Origin: Actinomycetota bacterium
Lineage (GTDB): Bacteria > Actinomycetota > Acidimicrobiia > IMCC26256 > PALSA-555
NCBI GenBank assembly: GCA_016870355.1
Contig: VGBR01000001.1
Coordinates: 314,989-378,988 of the forward strand
Direction: 5' to 3'
DNA length: 64,000 nucleotides
A program made the position numbers and the translations under genes. The stretch's first letter is position 1. Every line of letters starts with the position of its first letter. This document shows, one piece after another, positions 56,921 to 64,000 of the stretch. The notes under the pieces are model-generated. The model worked only from the letters and a program-made list of their open reading frames with translations. It was not told where the DNA came from and searched no databases.

Positions 56921-56954
56921 CCGGGGATCCGGAGCCCGCGCCGTCTCGCCCGCC

Positions 56955-58331
56955 TCATGCGGGGTCCGGGATCCAGCCGCCGTGGAACCCGGTCGGGACC
57001 CGCCGGGGGAGGTGGATCTCGGCGACCGGGGCGCCCGCGAAGTCGGAGCCGTCGAGGAGGGCGAGGTAGCTGGTGTCGGTGCCGGCGTCGTGGACGAAGG
57101 TCATCAGCCAGCCGTCATCGGGGTTGCCCGCCTCGGCGGCCGCGACGAACGAAGGCTCACCGGGGGTGTGACCCTCGGGGAAGTGGTGCGACTCGCTCGT
57201 AGCCGTCTCCAGGTCGTGCTTGATGAGCTCCGGTCGGTGCATGTCGAAGGAGAGCACGTAGCCGTAGCGCTCGCGGGCGCCGACGTCGCCGTCGGCGACC
57301 CTCGGGAAGTCACACGGGCGATCGTCGAGGAAGCGCTCGGAGACGGAGCCGGATGCGAGGTCGAGCGTCCACTCGTAGAGCCGCGGGCCTGCCGACGGAT
57401 CGGGCGCCTCGCCCATCTCCATCGCGCTCGTGTCACGCCACAGCTCGGGGAGCCGGCAGCCGCGCACGATGACGCGGTCGCCATCGTCGTGCGCGTTGAG
57501 CGTGTGGAACACGTAGCAGGGTTCGACGTCGAACCACTGCACGGCGGCGTCGTCGCCGTCGCGGGGCAGCACGCCGAAGCGCGAGGGGTAGTCGTCGTCC
57601 CACCGGATCGGCATGCCCCCGTTCATCGCGGCCTCGAGGTCGAAGACCGCGGGGAGGTCCATGAAGATGGTGCGGGTGCGGGTGACCGAGAAGTCGTGGA
57701 TCATGGTCGAGCCGTTGACCGTGATCGGGCTGGACTGCACGAGGCGGCCGCTCGCGTCGGCGCGGTGGTAGGTGAGGTAGGGCGGCGCGAGGTTCGCGTA
57801 CCCGAAGAACAGCAGCTCACCGGTCACCGGGCACACCTTGGGATGCGCGGTCATCGCGCCCTCGAGCGCGCCGTCGAAGTTCCACGGTCCGACCGTGTCG
57901 AGCTCGGGGGTCATGACGTACGGGAACGATCCCTCCTCGAGGGCGAGGATGCGCCCACCGTGCGAGATCACGTGGGTGTTGGCGACCGAGACGTTGTGGT
58001 CCATCTGACCCGTGGCCGGATCGATCATCATCGCGACGCGGTCGGACTCGGGGTGCTCGTAGCAGGGGGTGCGCACGTAGCGGTTCCGGTACCAGGTGGC
58101 CGAGCCGCCTGCGAGCTCGATGCCGTGGATCATGCCGTCGCCGAGGAACCAGTGAGCCGAGGTGCCGCTCCGGGGATTCGCGCCGTTGCGGAAGTAGCGG
58201 CCGCGCAGCTCGGGCGGGATCGCGCCCGTGACCTCGAGGTCCTCGATGGTGACCTCGTCGAAGACCGGGGCGTTGTTGCCCGAGAGGTGCCAGGGCACCG
58301 CGTCGGTCTTTGGCGTGTCGGTGGTGGTCAT
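56955..58331 (-). CDS. Carotenoid-cleavage-type oxygenase (RPE65/CCD family)
   Basis: A 458-residue seven-bladed-propeller iron(II) oxygenase. The four His ligands are visible in order: AMTAHPKVCPVTGELLF, STMIHDFSVTRTRTIFMD, CYVFHTLNAHDDGDRVIV and VPTGFHGGWIPDPA at the C-terminus; GRYFRNGANPRSG marks the N-terminus. The family splits a C=C bond of carotenoids, apocarotenoids, stilbenes or related phenylpropanoids with O2. It is divergent from the (truncated) Rieske gene across a perfect operator and is first in a minus-strand run that includes SnoaL, LLM, SDR and APH genes. Substrate not deducible. Confidence 0.92.
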   Translation of the reverse strand: MTTTDTPKTDAVPWHLSGNNAPVFDEVTIEDLEVTGAIPPELRGRYFRNGANPRSGTSAHWFLGDGMIHGIELAGGSATWYRNRYVRTPCYEHPESDRVAMMIDPATGQMDHNVSVANTHVISHGGRILALEEGSFPYVMTPELDTVGPWNFDGALEGAMTAHPKVCPVTGELLFFGYANLAPPYLTYHRADASGRLVQSSPITVNGSTMIHDFSVTRTRTIFMDLPAVFDLEAAMNGGMPIRWDDDYPSRFGVLPRDGDDAAVQWFDVEPCYVFHTLNAHDDGDRVIVRGCRLPELWRDTSAMEMGEAPDPSAGPRLYEWTLDLASGSVSERFLDDRPCDFPRVADGDVGARERYGYVLSFDMHRPELIKHDLETATSESHHFPEGHTPGEPSFVAAAEAGNPDDGWLMTFVHDAGTDTSYLALLDGSDFAGAPVAEIHLPRRVPTGFHGGWIPDPA

Positions 58332-58381
58332 GGCTGCTCCCCTGGCTCCTCGCGTCCCCGCGCGGTCGTGTGGTGGTGGCG

Positions 58382-58409
58382 CTCAAACTAACCGAGTGGT
58401 TAGTTTGAG
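58382..58409. promoter_or_regulatory. Operator CTCAAACTAACC-N4-GGTTAGTTTGAG (copy A)
   Basis: Perfect 12-4-12 palindrome centred 50 bases before the carotenoid oxygenase start and about 55 before the Rieske start. It contains the AACTAACC-N4-GGTTAGTT core found at 41557. Position between divergent genes suits a TetR repressor for both. Confidence 0.75.
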
Positions 58410-58463
58410 GAAAGATCCCCTGACGCTGCCCCATCCACGGCCCACCGACGAGGTCACCCCGCG

Positions 58464-58760
58464 ATGCCCCACACCGACGCCCAGCTGCCGGTCACGCCCC
58501 CGGGCCCCTCGGTCCAGGAGCTGCTCGATCGCGAGCAGCGGCCCGTCCCGGAAGCCTTGCGCGACGTGGCGTTCGCGCCGTTGGGCTCCGCGCCGATCAC
58601 CCGCGAGCGCTACTTCTCCTACGGGTTCCATCGACGGGAAGTCGAGCGGCTCTGGCGCCGCGTGTGGCAGATGGCCTGCGCCGAGGAGGAGATCCCCGAG
58701 GTCGGCGATTACTTCGTCTACGACATCGTCGACGACTCCCTGATCGTGGTGCGCACCGCA
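58464..58760 (+). pseudogene. Truncated Rieske oxygenase gene, 5' part only (copy A)
   Basis: ATG 58464 encodes the same first 99 residues as the intact gene at 60360 (one difference: MACAEEE versus MACREEE). Sequence similarity stops after DSLIVVRTA, just before the Rieske CxH motif, and the frame runs on through unrelated DNA. The product, if made, has no iron-sulfur or iron site. It is a relic of the duplication. Confidence 0.85.
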
Positions 58761-58767
58761 TCCACCG

Positions 58768-58990
58768 GATCCCGAGACGGTCTTCGTGTTGATCGGCGTG
58801 CCGGCCTGGGGCTGGCGATCGTTGCCGCGGTCGCCCGGGCTCACGGCGGCCACCGCGGAGGCTGCCAATGGCGGCGGAGGCGGCGCCGTGGTCACCTTCA
58901 CCATGACCGACGAGGAGATTCAGGAACCTCTCAGACTGGCGCGCCAGACTTCGGGTGATGCGCGTGTTGCTGGTCGACGACCCCTTCGAG
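58768..58990 (+). pseudogene. Decayed histidine kinase end and response regulator start
   Basis: In three frames the DNA still shows kinase motifs in proper order: DPETVF (F box, 58768), RRAGLGLAIVAAVARAHGG (G2 box) and, after a one-base shift, TAEAANGGGGGAVVTFTM with the C-terminal end near 58950. Immediately after, ATG 58958 reads MRVLLVDD, the typical first residues of a response regulator, which then breaks off. So a former kinase-regulator pair was cut to less than 250 bases and frameshifted. Confidence 0.6.
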
Positions 58991-58999
58991 CATGCCGGG

Positions 59000-59032
59000 G
59001 ACGCTCAGGGTCGCTCTGGCGACCTGAGCGTC
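59000..59032. terminator. Strong hairpin in the insert
   Basis: GACGCTCAGG-G-TCGC (59000-59014) pairs with GCGACCTGAGCGTC (59019-59032) across a TCTG loop, 14 bp with one bulged G. It lies after the two-component scraps and before the lipoprotein gene; no T-run. Likely a terminator left from a former operon. Confidence 0.5.
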
Positions 59033-59113
59033 ACAGAACGAGTGTCGCTTCGCGCTCCGCTCATGGGCATGTGTTCAGTCGGACTTCGATCCTGTCGATA
59101 CCGATGGTCCCTC

Positions 59114-60091
59114 ATGTGTCGACTGCGTTGGATTCCTCACCGCTCGTTGTTCGCCGCGGCGCTCATGGTCGTCGTGTCGGCGTGCGTCCCGCTGCCGCCG
59201 CAACCTCCTCCTACGTCGACGAGTACGACGACCACAGCCAGTCCAACGCCAGCCAACGTGTTCGAGGCGGCGTGCGCGGAGTCGCTCGTCGCGTTGACGT
59301 CGGGGGTTGTGGCGTCGGGCGCGATCACCGAGCTCTCAGGCCTCGCCGTGAGTCGGAGGCAGGACGGGGTGCAGTGGGCCCACAACGACTCTGGCGACTC
59401 GGCGCGCGTGTTCGCGCTCGGTGCGGACGGGCGCGATCTGGGTCAGTACTCGTTGTCGGGTGCGAGCGCCGTCGATTGGGAGGATCTCGCGGTTGGCCCG
59501 GGTCCGAGCGCGGCGGTGTCCTATCTGTACGTCGGAGACATCGGTGACAACGCCGCCGCTCGCGCCTCGGTCCAGGTGTATCGAGTGCCCGAACCGGACG
59601 TCGATCCGGCGGCTGGGACACCCGCGCCGCAAGCGCTGACGGACGTAGCGAGGCTCACGCTGACGTATCCCGATACGCCGCACAACGCGGAGACCATGCT
59701 GGTCGATCCCGTGTCGGGTGAGCTCTACATCGTGACCAAGTCCTCCAGCGGGATCGCGCAGGTGTTCCGTGCGCCGGCGAACCTTGCCGACGGGACCACG
59801 ACCACCTTGGTTCAGGTCGGTGCTGTGTCACTCGGCTCCTCGGTGCTGGTGACGGCCGGTGACGTGACGGCATCGGGCGACGTGGTCGCGCTCCGCACCT
59901 ACTCGTCGGTCGTTCTCTTCCCGCGCCCGTCCGGCGCGTCGCTCGCTGACGCGTTCACCCAGACCCCATGCAGCGGAGCGGTCGTTCCCGAAGCACAGGG
60001 CGAGGCGCTCGCCTTCACCAGTGATGGCCGCGGTTACATCACCGCAAGCGAGGGTGCATTCCCTGAGCTCCACCGCTTCACCATGCCCTAA
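59114..60091 (+). CDS. Secreted lipoprotein, beta-propeller-like hypothetical
   Basis: A 325-residue protein from ATG 59114. Signal with lipobox MVVVSAC and a Pro/Thr-rich spacer (PPQPPPTSTSTTTTASPTP). The mature part has repeated beta motifs (ELSGLAVSRRQDGVQWAHND, DWEDLAVGPG, YLYVGDIGDNAAARASVQVY, ETMLVDPVSGELYIVTKSSS), suggesting a propeller that scans or binds. Not recognised as an enzyme. It is the only intact gene in the 1.35-kb insert between the direct repeats. An in-frame GTG at 58955 would add RR-scrap sequence and is rejected. Confidence 0.8.
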   Translation: MCRLRWIPHRSLFAAALMVVVSACVPLPPQPPPTSTSTTTTASPTPANVFEAACAESLVALTSGVVASGAITELSGLAVSRRQDGVQWAHNDSGDSARVFALGADGRDLGQYSLSGASAVDWEDLAVGPGPSAAVSYLYVGDIGDNAAARASVQVYRVPEPDVDPAAGTPAPQALTDVARLTLTYPDTPHNAETMLVDPVSGELYIVTKSSSGIAQVFRAPANLADGTTTTLVQVGAVSLGSSVLVTAGDVTASGDVVALRTYSSVVLFPRPSGASLADAFTQTPCSGAVVPEAQGEALAFTSDGRGYITASEGAFPELHRFTMP

Positions 60092-60109
60092 GCGGACTCG
60101 CTGAGCTGC

Positions 60110-60228
60110 GCTCGGGTGGGATCGCGCCCGTGACCTCGAGGTCCTCGATGGTGACCTCGTCGAAGACCGGGGCGTTGTTGCCCGAGAGGTGCCAGGGCAC
60201 CGCGTCGGTCTTTGGCGTGTCGGTGGTG
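60110..60228 (-). pseudogene. Carotenoid oxygenase gene fragment, 5' end without start codon (copy B)
   Basis: The minus strand matches codons 2 to about 40 of the gene at 56955-58331 (VPWHLSGNNAPVFDEVTIED, then LEVTGAIPPEL) but the 6-base gap has removed the ATG, and the coding sequence ends at the repeat border. It cannot be translated as an oxygenase. Confidence 0.8.
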
Positions 60229-60277
60229 GCTGCTCCCCTGGCTCCTCGCGTCCCCGCGCGGTCGTGCGGTGGTGGCG

Positions 60278-60305
60278 CTCAAACTAACCGAGTGGTTAGT
60301 TTGAG
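60278..60305. promoter_or_regulatory. Operator CTCAAACTAACC-N4-GGTTAGTTTGAG (copy B)
   Basis: Identical to the site at 58382-58409, 54 bases before the intact Rieske oxygenase start. It should control the Rieske-TetR operon, and the TetR at 61723 may bind it. Confidence 0.75.
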
Positions 60306-60359
60306 GAAAGATCCCCTGACGCTGCCCCATCCACGGCCCACCGACGAGGTCACCCCGCG

Positions 60360-61730
60360 ATGCCCCACACCGACGCCCAGCTGCCGGTCACGCCCCCGGG
60401 CCCCTCGGTCCAGGAGCTGCTCGATCGCGAGCAGCGGCCCGTCCCGGAAGCCTTGCGCGACGTGGCGTTCGCGCCGTTGGGCTCCGCGCCGATCACCCGC
60501 GAGCGCTACTTCTCCTACGGGTTCCATCGACGGGAAGTCGAGCGGCTCTGGCGCCGCGTGTGGCAGATGGCCTGCCGCGAGGAGGAGATCCCCGAGGTCG
60601 GCGATTACTTCGTCTACGACATCGTCGACGACTCCCTGATCGTGGTGCGCACCGCACCCAACGAGATCCGGGCATTCCACAACTCCTGTCTGCACCGCGG
60701 CACGAGGTTGTGTGACGGCGAGGGCCGCGCGCGCTCGTTCCGTTGCTCGTTCCATGGATGGACATGGGACCTCGATGGCCGACTGCTGCGAATGCCGTCC
60801 GAGTGGGACTTCCCACATGTCGAGCAGCGCGACCTCTGCCTTCCGGAGGCTCGCGTGGCGTGCTGGGGCGGCTTCGTGTTCGTGAACCTCGATCCGGAGT
60901 GCGAGCCCTTCGACTCGTTCCTGGAGATCCTGCCCGAGCAGTTCCGCGCCTGGCCGATGGCCGAACGTTGGAAGGCGCTGCACGTCTGCAAGGCCTTCCG
61001 CTGCAACTGGAAGGTCGCGCTGGAAGCCTTCATCGAGTCGTACCACGTGATCACGACCCACCCGCAGATCATGGGGTCGACGGGCGACACCAACACCCAG
61101 TACGACACGTGGCCCGGAGTGCGCCACGTGAACCGCATGATCACCCCGTTCGCGGTCGCGAGCCCGACGATTGCGAGCACGATGACCGAGCAGGAGATCG
61201 CCGAGTCGATGGTGCGCACCGGTGGTCGCGACGACGCGGTCGACCTGCCCGAGGGTATGAGCGCGCGCGCGTTCATGGGTGAGCAGATGCGGACCCTGGT
61301 GAAGAGCGCCCTCGGGGTCGATGCATCGGAGCGAACCGACTCCGAGATGCTCGACGCGATCGAGTACTACTTGTTCCCGAACCTGGCTCCGTGGGCGGGG
61401 GTGCTCAACTCGCTCGTCTACCGCTTCCGGCCCAACGGTGACGATCCCGACTCGTGCCTCATGGACATCATGCGCCTTCACCCGGTGCCGGACTTGGGTG
61501 AGCGACCGCCGCCGGTCGCCGTGCACCATCTGGGGCTCGACGACCCCTTCGACCTGGCCCCCGAGCTCGGCGGGCTGGTCGAGATCTTCCGCCAGGACTC
61601 GATGAACCTCCCGAAGGTGCAACGAGGCCTCAAGAGCTCGGGCGCGTCCACGGTGAACTTCGGGTTGTACCAGGAGAGCCGGCTCCGCCACTACCACGCG
61701 ACCCTCGACGAGTACCTCGCCCGTGACTGA
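60360..61730 (+). CDS. Rieske non-heme iron oxygenase, alpha subunit (intact copy)
   Basis: A 456-residue oxygenase. Rieske ligands: CLHRGTRLCDGEGRARSFRC, SFHGWTWDLDGRL (CxH near 111, CxxH near 130). Mononuclear iron: VALEAFIESYHVITTHPQIM with two His. Longer than the other Rieske subunit of the window (381) by a 60-70-residue N-terminal part. Regulated by the palindrome at 60278; the TetR gene at 61723 overlaps its 3' end by 8 bases. Needs separate electron-transfer proteins. The substrate is likely an aromatic or alicyclic compound of the cluster. Confidence 0.93.
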   Translation: MPHTDAQLPVTPPGPSVQELLDREQRPVPEALRDVAFAPLGSAPITRERYFSYGFHRREVERLWRRVWQMACREEEIPEVGDYFVYDIVDDSLIVVRTAPNEIRAFHNSCLHRGTRLCDGEGRARSFRCSFHGWTWDLDGRLLRMPSEWDFPHVEQRDLCLPEARVACWGGFVFVNLDPECEPFDSFLEILPEQFRAWPMAERWKALHVCKAFRCNWKVALEAFIESYHVITTHPQIMGSTGDTNTQYDTWPGVRHVNRMITPFAVASPTIASTMTEQEIAESMVRTGGRDDAVDLPEGMSARAFMGEQMRTLVKSALGVDASERTDSEMLDAIEYYLFPNLAPWAGVLNSLVYRFRPNGDDPDSCLMDIMRLHPVPDLGERPPPVAVHHLGLDDPFDLAPELGGLVEIFRQDSMNLPKVQRGLKSSGASTVNFGLYQESRLRHYHATLDEYLARD

Positions 61731-62397
61731 AGACCGTGCCGCGACGAGCGGCACGCGGCGCCGCCTGGGTCGACCACCGGCGTCACGCGCCGCGGCGACG
61801 CGGGCGCGCATTCTGAACGCGGCGCGCGTGTGCTTCGCGGAGCAGGGCTACGGCGCGACCACGAACCGCGCTATCGCCGAGGGTGCGGGGATCACCACCG
61901 GCGCGATCTACCACTACTTCGCGTCCAAGCAGGAGCTCTACGAGAGCGTCTTGGTCGAGGTCGAGGACATAGTGAGCGCGCAGCTGGAGGCAGTTCGTGA
62001 CGCCGCGGTGCCGACGACCACGGCACAAGTGCGCGCCGTGCTCGAGCAGTCCGTGGCGCTGAACCGCGAGGACTCGTCGCTGGCTCGCTTCCTCGTGACC
62101 GTGCCGACCGACGTCCGCCGCCACGCGGAGCTCTCGCCACTGCTCGGCCAGCTGGCGCGCTACAACGAGCGGCTCCTCGGACCGATCGTCGACGGCGCCC
62201 TGCGGCGCGAAGAGGTAGCAGCCGGGGTGTCGCGCGCCACGTTGCTCGGCATGCTCGGGGTCATCCTCGCGGGACTGGTGGAGGTCTCCGCGAACCTCAC
62301 CACACCCGACCAGCACGCGCGCAACACCGAAGCCGTGCTCGCGCTGCTCGAGGGCCACTTGTTCGAGCCGGTGGGCGCGCCGAGTGCCGGGGCCTGA
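61723..62397 (+). CDS. TetR family regulator, candidate for the AACTAACC palindrome
   Basis: A 224-residue regulator starting with GTG that overlaps the Rieske gene by 8 bases. HTH: RILNAARVCFAEQGYGATTN, RAIAEGAGITTGAIYHYFAS, KQELYESVL. The C-terminal half is helical (LARFLVTVPTDVRRHAELSP). Being in the same transcript as the Rieske gene, it may control itself and the catabolic genes through the palindromes at 41557, 58382 and 60278; this is inference from position and TetR biology. Confidence 0.92.
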   Translation: MTEDRAATSGTRRRLGRPPASRAAATRARILNAARVCFAEQGYGATTNRAIAEGAGITTGAIYHYFASKQELYESVLVEVEDIVSAQLEAVRDAAVPTTTAQVRAVLEQSVALNREDSSLARFLVTVPTDVRRHAELSPLLGQLARYNERLLGPIVDGALRREEVAAGVSRATLLGMLGVILAGLVEVSANLTTPDQHARNTEAVLALLEGHLFEPVGAPSAGA

Positions 62398-62449
62398 CAG
62401 CGGTCGCGCCGGCCGCGGTCCCACCAACCAACCGGAACAGGAGCAGCCG

Positions 62450-63208
62450 ATGCCAGAGCAGGTTCGCACCGCGGTGGTGACGGGCGCCGGGCGAGGGATC
62501 GGCGAGTCCATCTCCCGCCGGCTCGCCGCCGACGGCTTCTCGGTCATCGCCACCGACGTCGACGAGGCCACGGCCGCGGCCACTGGCGAGGCGATCGGTG
62601 GGGTCGGGCGGCGCCTTGACGTGAAGGATCCCGACGACGTCGCCGCGTTCGCGGCCGACGTCGAGCGCTGCGACGTGCTCGTGAACAACGCCGGGGTCTG
62701 GCGCTTCACACCTCTTCTCGGGACGAGCCCCGACGACTTCCGCCACGTGATGGAGACCAACGTGCTGGGGACGCTTCTGTGCACCCAGGCGCTGGCGCCC
62801 ATCATGGCGCGCGGTGGTGGAGGGTCGATCGTGAACCTCACCTCGCTGACCGCGCGGGCCATCACGCCGTTCGTCGGCGTGTACTCGGCCTCGAAGGCGG
62901 CGATCATCGCCCTCACGATCCAGACCGCACTCGAGCTCGCCTCCGATGGGATCCGTGCCAACGCCGTTGGTCCCGGCTTCATCCCCACACCCGGCACCCT
63001 CGACACGTACGGGGCCGACGAGGAGACCCAGCGGGCGCGCGGCAAGATCGTCCCGCTCGGTCGCTACGGGACGTCCGCCGAGGTCGCCGACGCGGTCGCC
63101 TGGTTCGCGTCTCACGAATCGCGCTACGTCACCGGCCAGGTGCTCTTCGTCGACGGTGGTGTGTCCGAGGCCACGGTGCCGTTCCTCTTCCAGGCCCAGA
63201 GCAGGTGA
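62450..63208 (+). CDS. Short-chain dehydrogenase/reductase
   Basis: A 252-residue classical SDR with AGGAG before ATG 62450. AVVTGAGRGIGESISRRLAA (cofactor), CDVLVNNAGVWRFTPLLGTS, IVNLTSLTARAITPFVGVYS (Ser), then YSASKAAIIALT (YxxxK) and VTGQVLFVDGGVSEA. Its stop overlaps the next SDR start (GTGA). Likely acts on a hydroxyl or keto intermediate of the same pathway as the Rieske oxygenase. Confidence 0.92.
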   Translation: MPEQVRTAVVTGAGRGIGESISRRLAADGFSVIATDVDEATAAATGEAIGGVGRRLDVKDPDDVAAFAADVERCDVLVNNAGVWRFTPLLGTSPDDFRHVMETNVLGTLLCTQALAPIMARGGGGSIVNLTSLTARAITPFVGVYSASKAAIIALTIQTALELASDGIRANAVGPGFIPTPGTLDTYGADEETQRARGKIVPLGRYGTSAEVADAVAWFASHESRYVTGQVLFVDGGVSEATVPFLFQAQSR

Positions 63209-64000
63209 GCGGACCCCGGCTCGACGGCAGGGTCGCGCTCGTCACCGGTGCCGCGAGCGGCATCGGTGCCGAGACCGTCCGTCGCTTCGTGGCGGAAGGC
63301 GCGGCATGCGTCGGCATCGACCTCCAAGAGGAGCCGGGGCGTGCGCTCGCGGCGAGCCTCGGCGAGGTGGTGCGCTTCGTCCCGGGAGACGTGACCGTCG
63401 AAGCGGAGGTCGCCGCCGCGGTCGATCGTGCCGTCGCCGACTTCGGTCGGCTCGATGTGGTGTTCAACAACGCCGGGATCATCGGCGCGGTCGGCCCGCT
63501 CGTGACGACCGACGTCGAGGCTTGGGACGCCACGATGGCCGTCCTGCTGCGCGCGGTCTTCCTCGGCATGAAGCACGGCGCGCGGATCATGATCCCCCAG
63601 CGATCGGGCGTGATCCTGAGCATGGCGAGCACAGCCGGACTCGTCGGCGGTCTCGGTCCGCACGCGTACACCGCAGCGAAGCACGCCGTGATCGGTCTCA
63701 CGCGGTCGGCCGCGTCGGAGCTGGGCCAGCACGGGATCCGGGTGAACGCCATCGCCGCGGGCAACATCGCGACCCCCATGACCGCGACCGTGATCGCCGG
63801 TGACGCGGACGCGGTGCCGACCGCGCACGAATTCATCGAGGCCACGTCGCCGCTCGGACGCGGCGGCGTCCCGGCCGACATCGCCGCCGCGGCGGCCTTT
63901 CTCGCGAGCGACGACGCCGCGTACATCTCGGGGCACTGCCTCGTGGCCGACGCCGGTCAGACCAGTGGCGGCGGACCGGGGACGTTCTCGGGAGTCGAGG
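63205..64000 (+). CDS. Short-chain dehydrogenase/reductase, cut by the window end
   Basis: GTG 63205 overlaps the stop of the preceding SDR. 265 residues are visible: VALVTGAASGIGAETVRRFV (cofactor), LDVVFNNAGIIGAVGPLVTT, LSMASTAGLVGGLGPHAYTA (Ser) and YTAAKHAVIGLT (YxxxK), with YISGHCLVADAGQTSGG near the visible end, so nearly the whole enzyme is present. The stop lies beyond 64000. Fifth gene of the plus-strand run from 60360. Confidence 0.88.
   Translation, partial: MSGPRLDGRVALVTGAASGIGAETVRRFVAEGAACVGIDLQEEPGRALAASLGEVVRFVPGDVTVEAEVAAAVDRAVADFGRLDVVFNNAGIIGAVGPLVTTDVEAWDATMAVLLRAVFLGMKHGARIMIPQRSGVILSMASTAGLVGGLGPHAYTAAKHAVIGLTRSAASELGQHGIRVNAIAAGNIATPMTATVIAGDADAVPTAHEFIEATSPLGRGGVPADIAAAAAFLASDDAAYISGHCLVADAGQTSGGGPGTFSGVE

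Larger units (their letters stand above)
58208..58760. repeat. Direct repeat copy A (553 bp), promoter region plus ends of two genes
   Basis: Almost identical to 60110-60656. I count about four substitutions and one 6-base gap (the copy B gap removes the start codon of the carotenoid oxygenase). It holds the first ~125 bases of the oxygenase coding region, the operator palindrome and the first ~100 codons of the Rieske oxygenase. The join on the right side is sharp: after GTGCGCACCGCA the copy A sequence is unrelated to a Rieske oxygenase. Confidence 0.9.
60110..60656. repeat. Direct repeat copy B (547 bp)
   Basis: Second copy of 58208-58760, same orientation, offset 1896 bases (1902 left of the 6-base gap). 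It begins 18 bases after the lipoprotein stop and is continuous with the intact Rieske oxygenase on its right side. See copy A for differences. Confidence 0.9.

Overview
The window is high-GC DNA (roughly 68-72% by eye) with dense gene packing, frequent GTGA/ATGA start-stop overlaps and AGGAG-type ribosome sites. The gene content (an F420/luciferase-family enzyme, many acyl-CoA dehydrogenases and synthetases, ethylmalonyl-CoA-type enzymes, P450s, many TetR regulators, an NlpC/P60 hydrolase of actinobacterial type) points to an actinobacterium, probably of the Acidimicrobiia sort; that placement is inference. Several broken, shifted or chimeric genes suggest either real genome decay or errors in an environmental assembly.

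Left part (1-26.3 kb), mostly housekeeping and core metabolism. A minus-strand operon (321-2884) carries a HAD hydrolase, a histidine phosphatase, a crotonase/rhodanese chimera and a small protein. It is followed by a Tat-exported PhoD-like phosphatase, a pantothenate-kinase-like enzyme, an esterase-thioredoxin fusion, selenophosphate synthetase (start apparently CTG), an NlpC/P60 cell-wall hydrolase, malyl-CoA-lyase-like and methylsuccinyl-CoA-dehydrogenase-like proteins, an SGNH-type hydrolase, three ABC exporter genes, a second acyl-CoA dehydrogenase with a MaoC hydratase and a HIT protein, a metallo-hydrolase/flavin reductase operon ending in two tiny coupled genes, a PAS-GGDEF diguanylate cyclase and cobO.

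Middle part (26.9-36.6 kb), more mobile in character. It holds a DNA methyltransferase fused to a nuclease-like domain, an unknown partner gene and a decayed restriction-endonuclease-like gene; then glutathione peroxidase, a frameshifted monooxygenase-like gene, CcdA, a TetR/P450 pair, an initiator tRNA with a strong terminator, a stretch without a confident gene, and a heparanase-like (GH79) lipoprotein divergent from a TetR gene, followed by a scrap of a secreted-protein domain.

Right part (36.7-64 kb), a large catabolic cluster: a P450, a nitroreductase-like enzyme, three acyl-CoA synthetases, two Rieske oxygenases, an acyl-CoA dehydrogenase, a ThuA-like protein, four SDRs, a complete 2-oxoacid-dehydrogenase-type complex (E1 alpha, E1 beta, E2 with two peripheral-subunit-binding domains, E3), an APH-like kinase with a small partner, a luciferase-family enzyme, two SnoaL-like or small helper genes, a carotenoid-cleavage-type oxygenase and a TetR regulator. 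Perfect palindromes of the form AACTAACC-N4-GGTTAGTT lie in front of both Rieske genes and the carotenoid oxygenase, so these are probably one regulon, perhaps under the TetR at 61723. The divergent promoter between carotenoid oxygenase and Rieske oxygenase is duplicated as a ~0.55-kb direct repeat (58208-58760 and 60110-60656) around a 1.35-kb insert carrying two-component-system scraps and a lipoprotein gene. The substrate of the cluster cannot be read from the sequence; oxygenases, CoA ligases and beta-oxidation-type enzymes suggest degradation of a cyclic or terpenoid-like compound through CoA thioesters.
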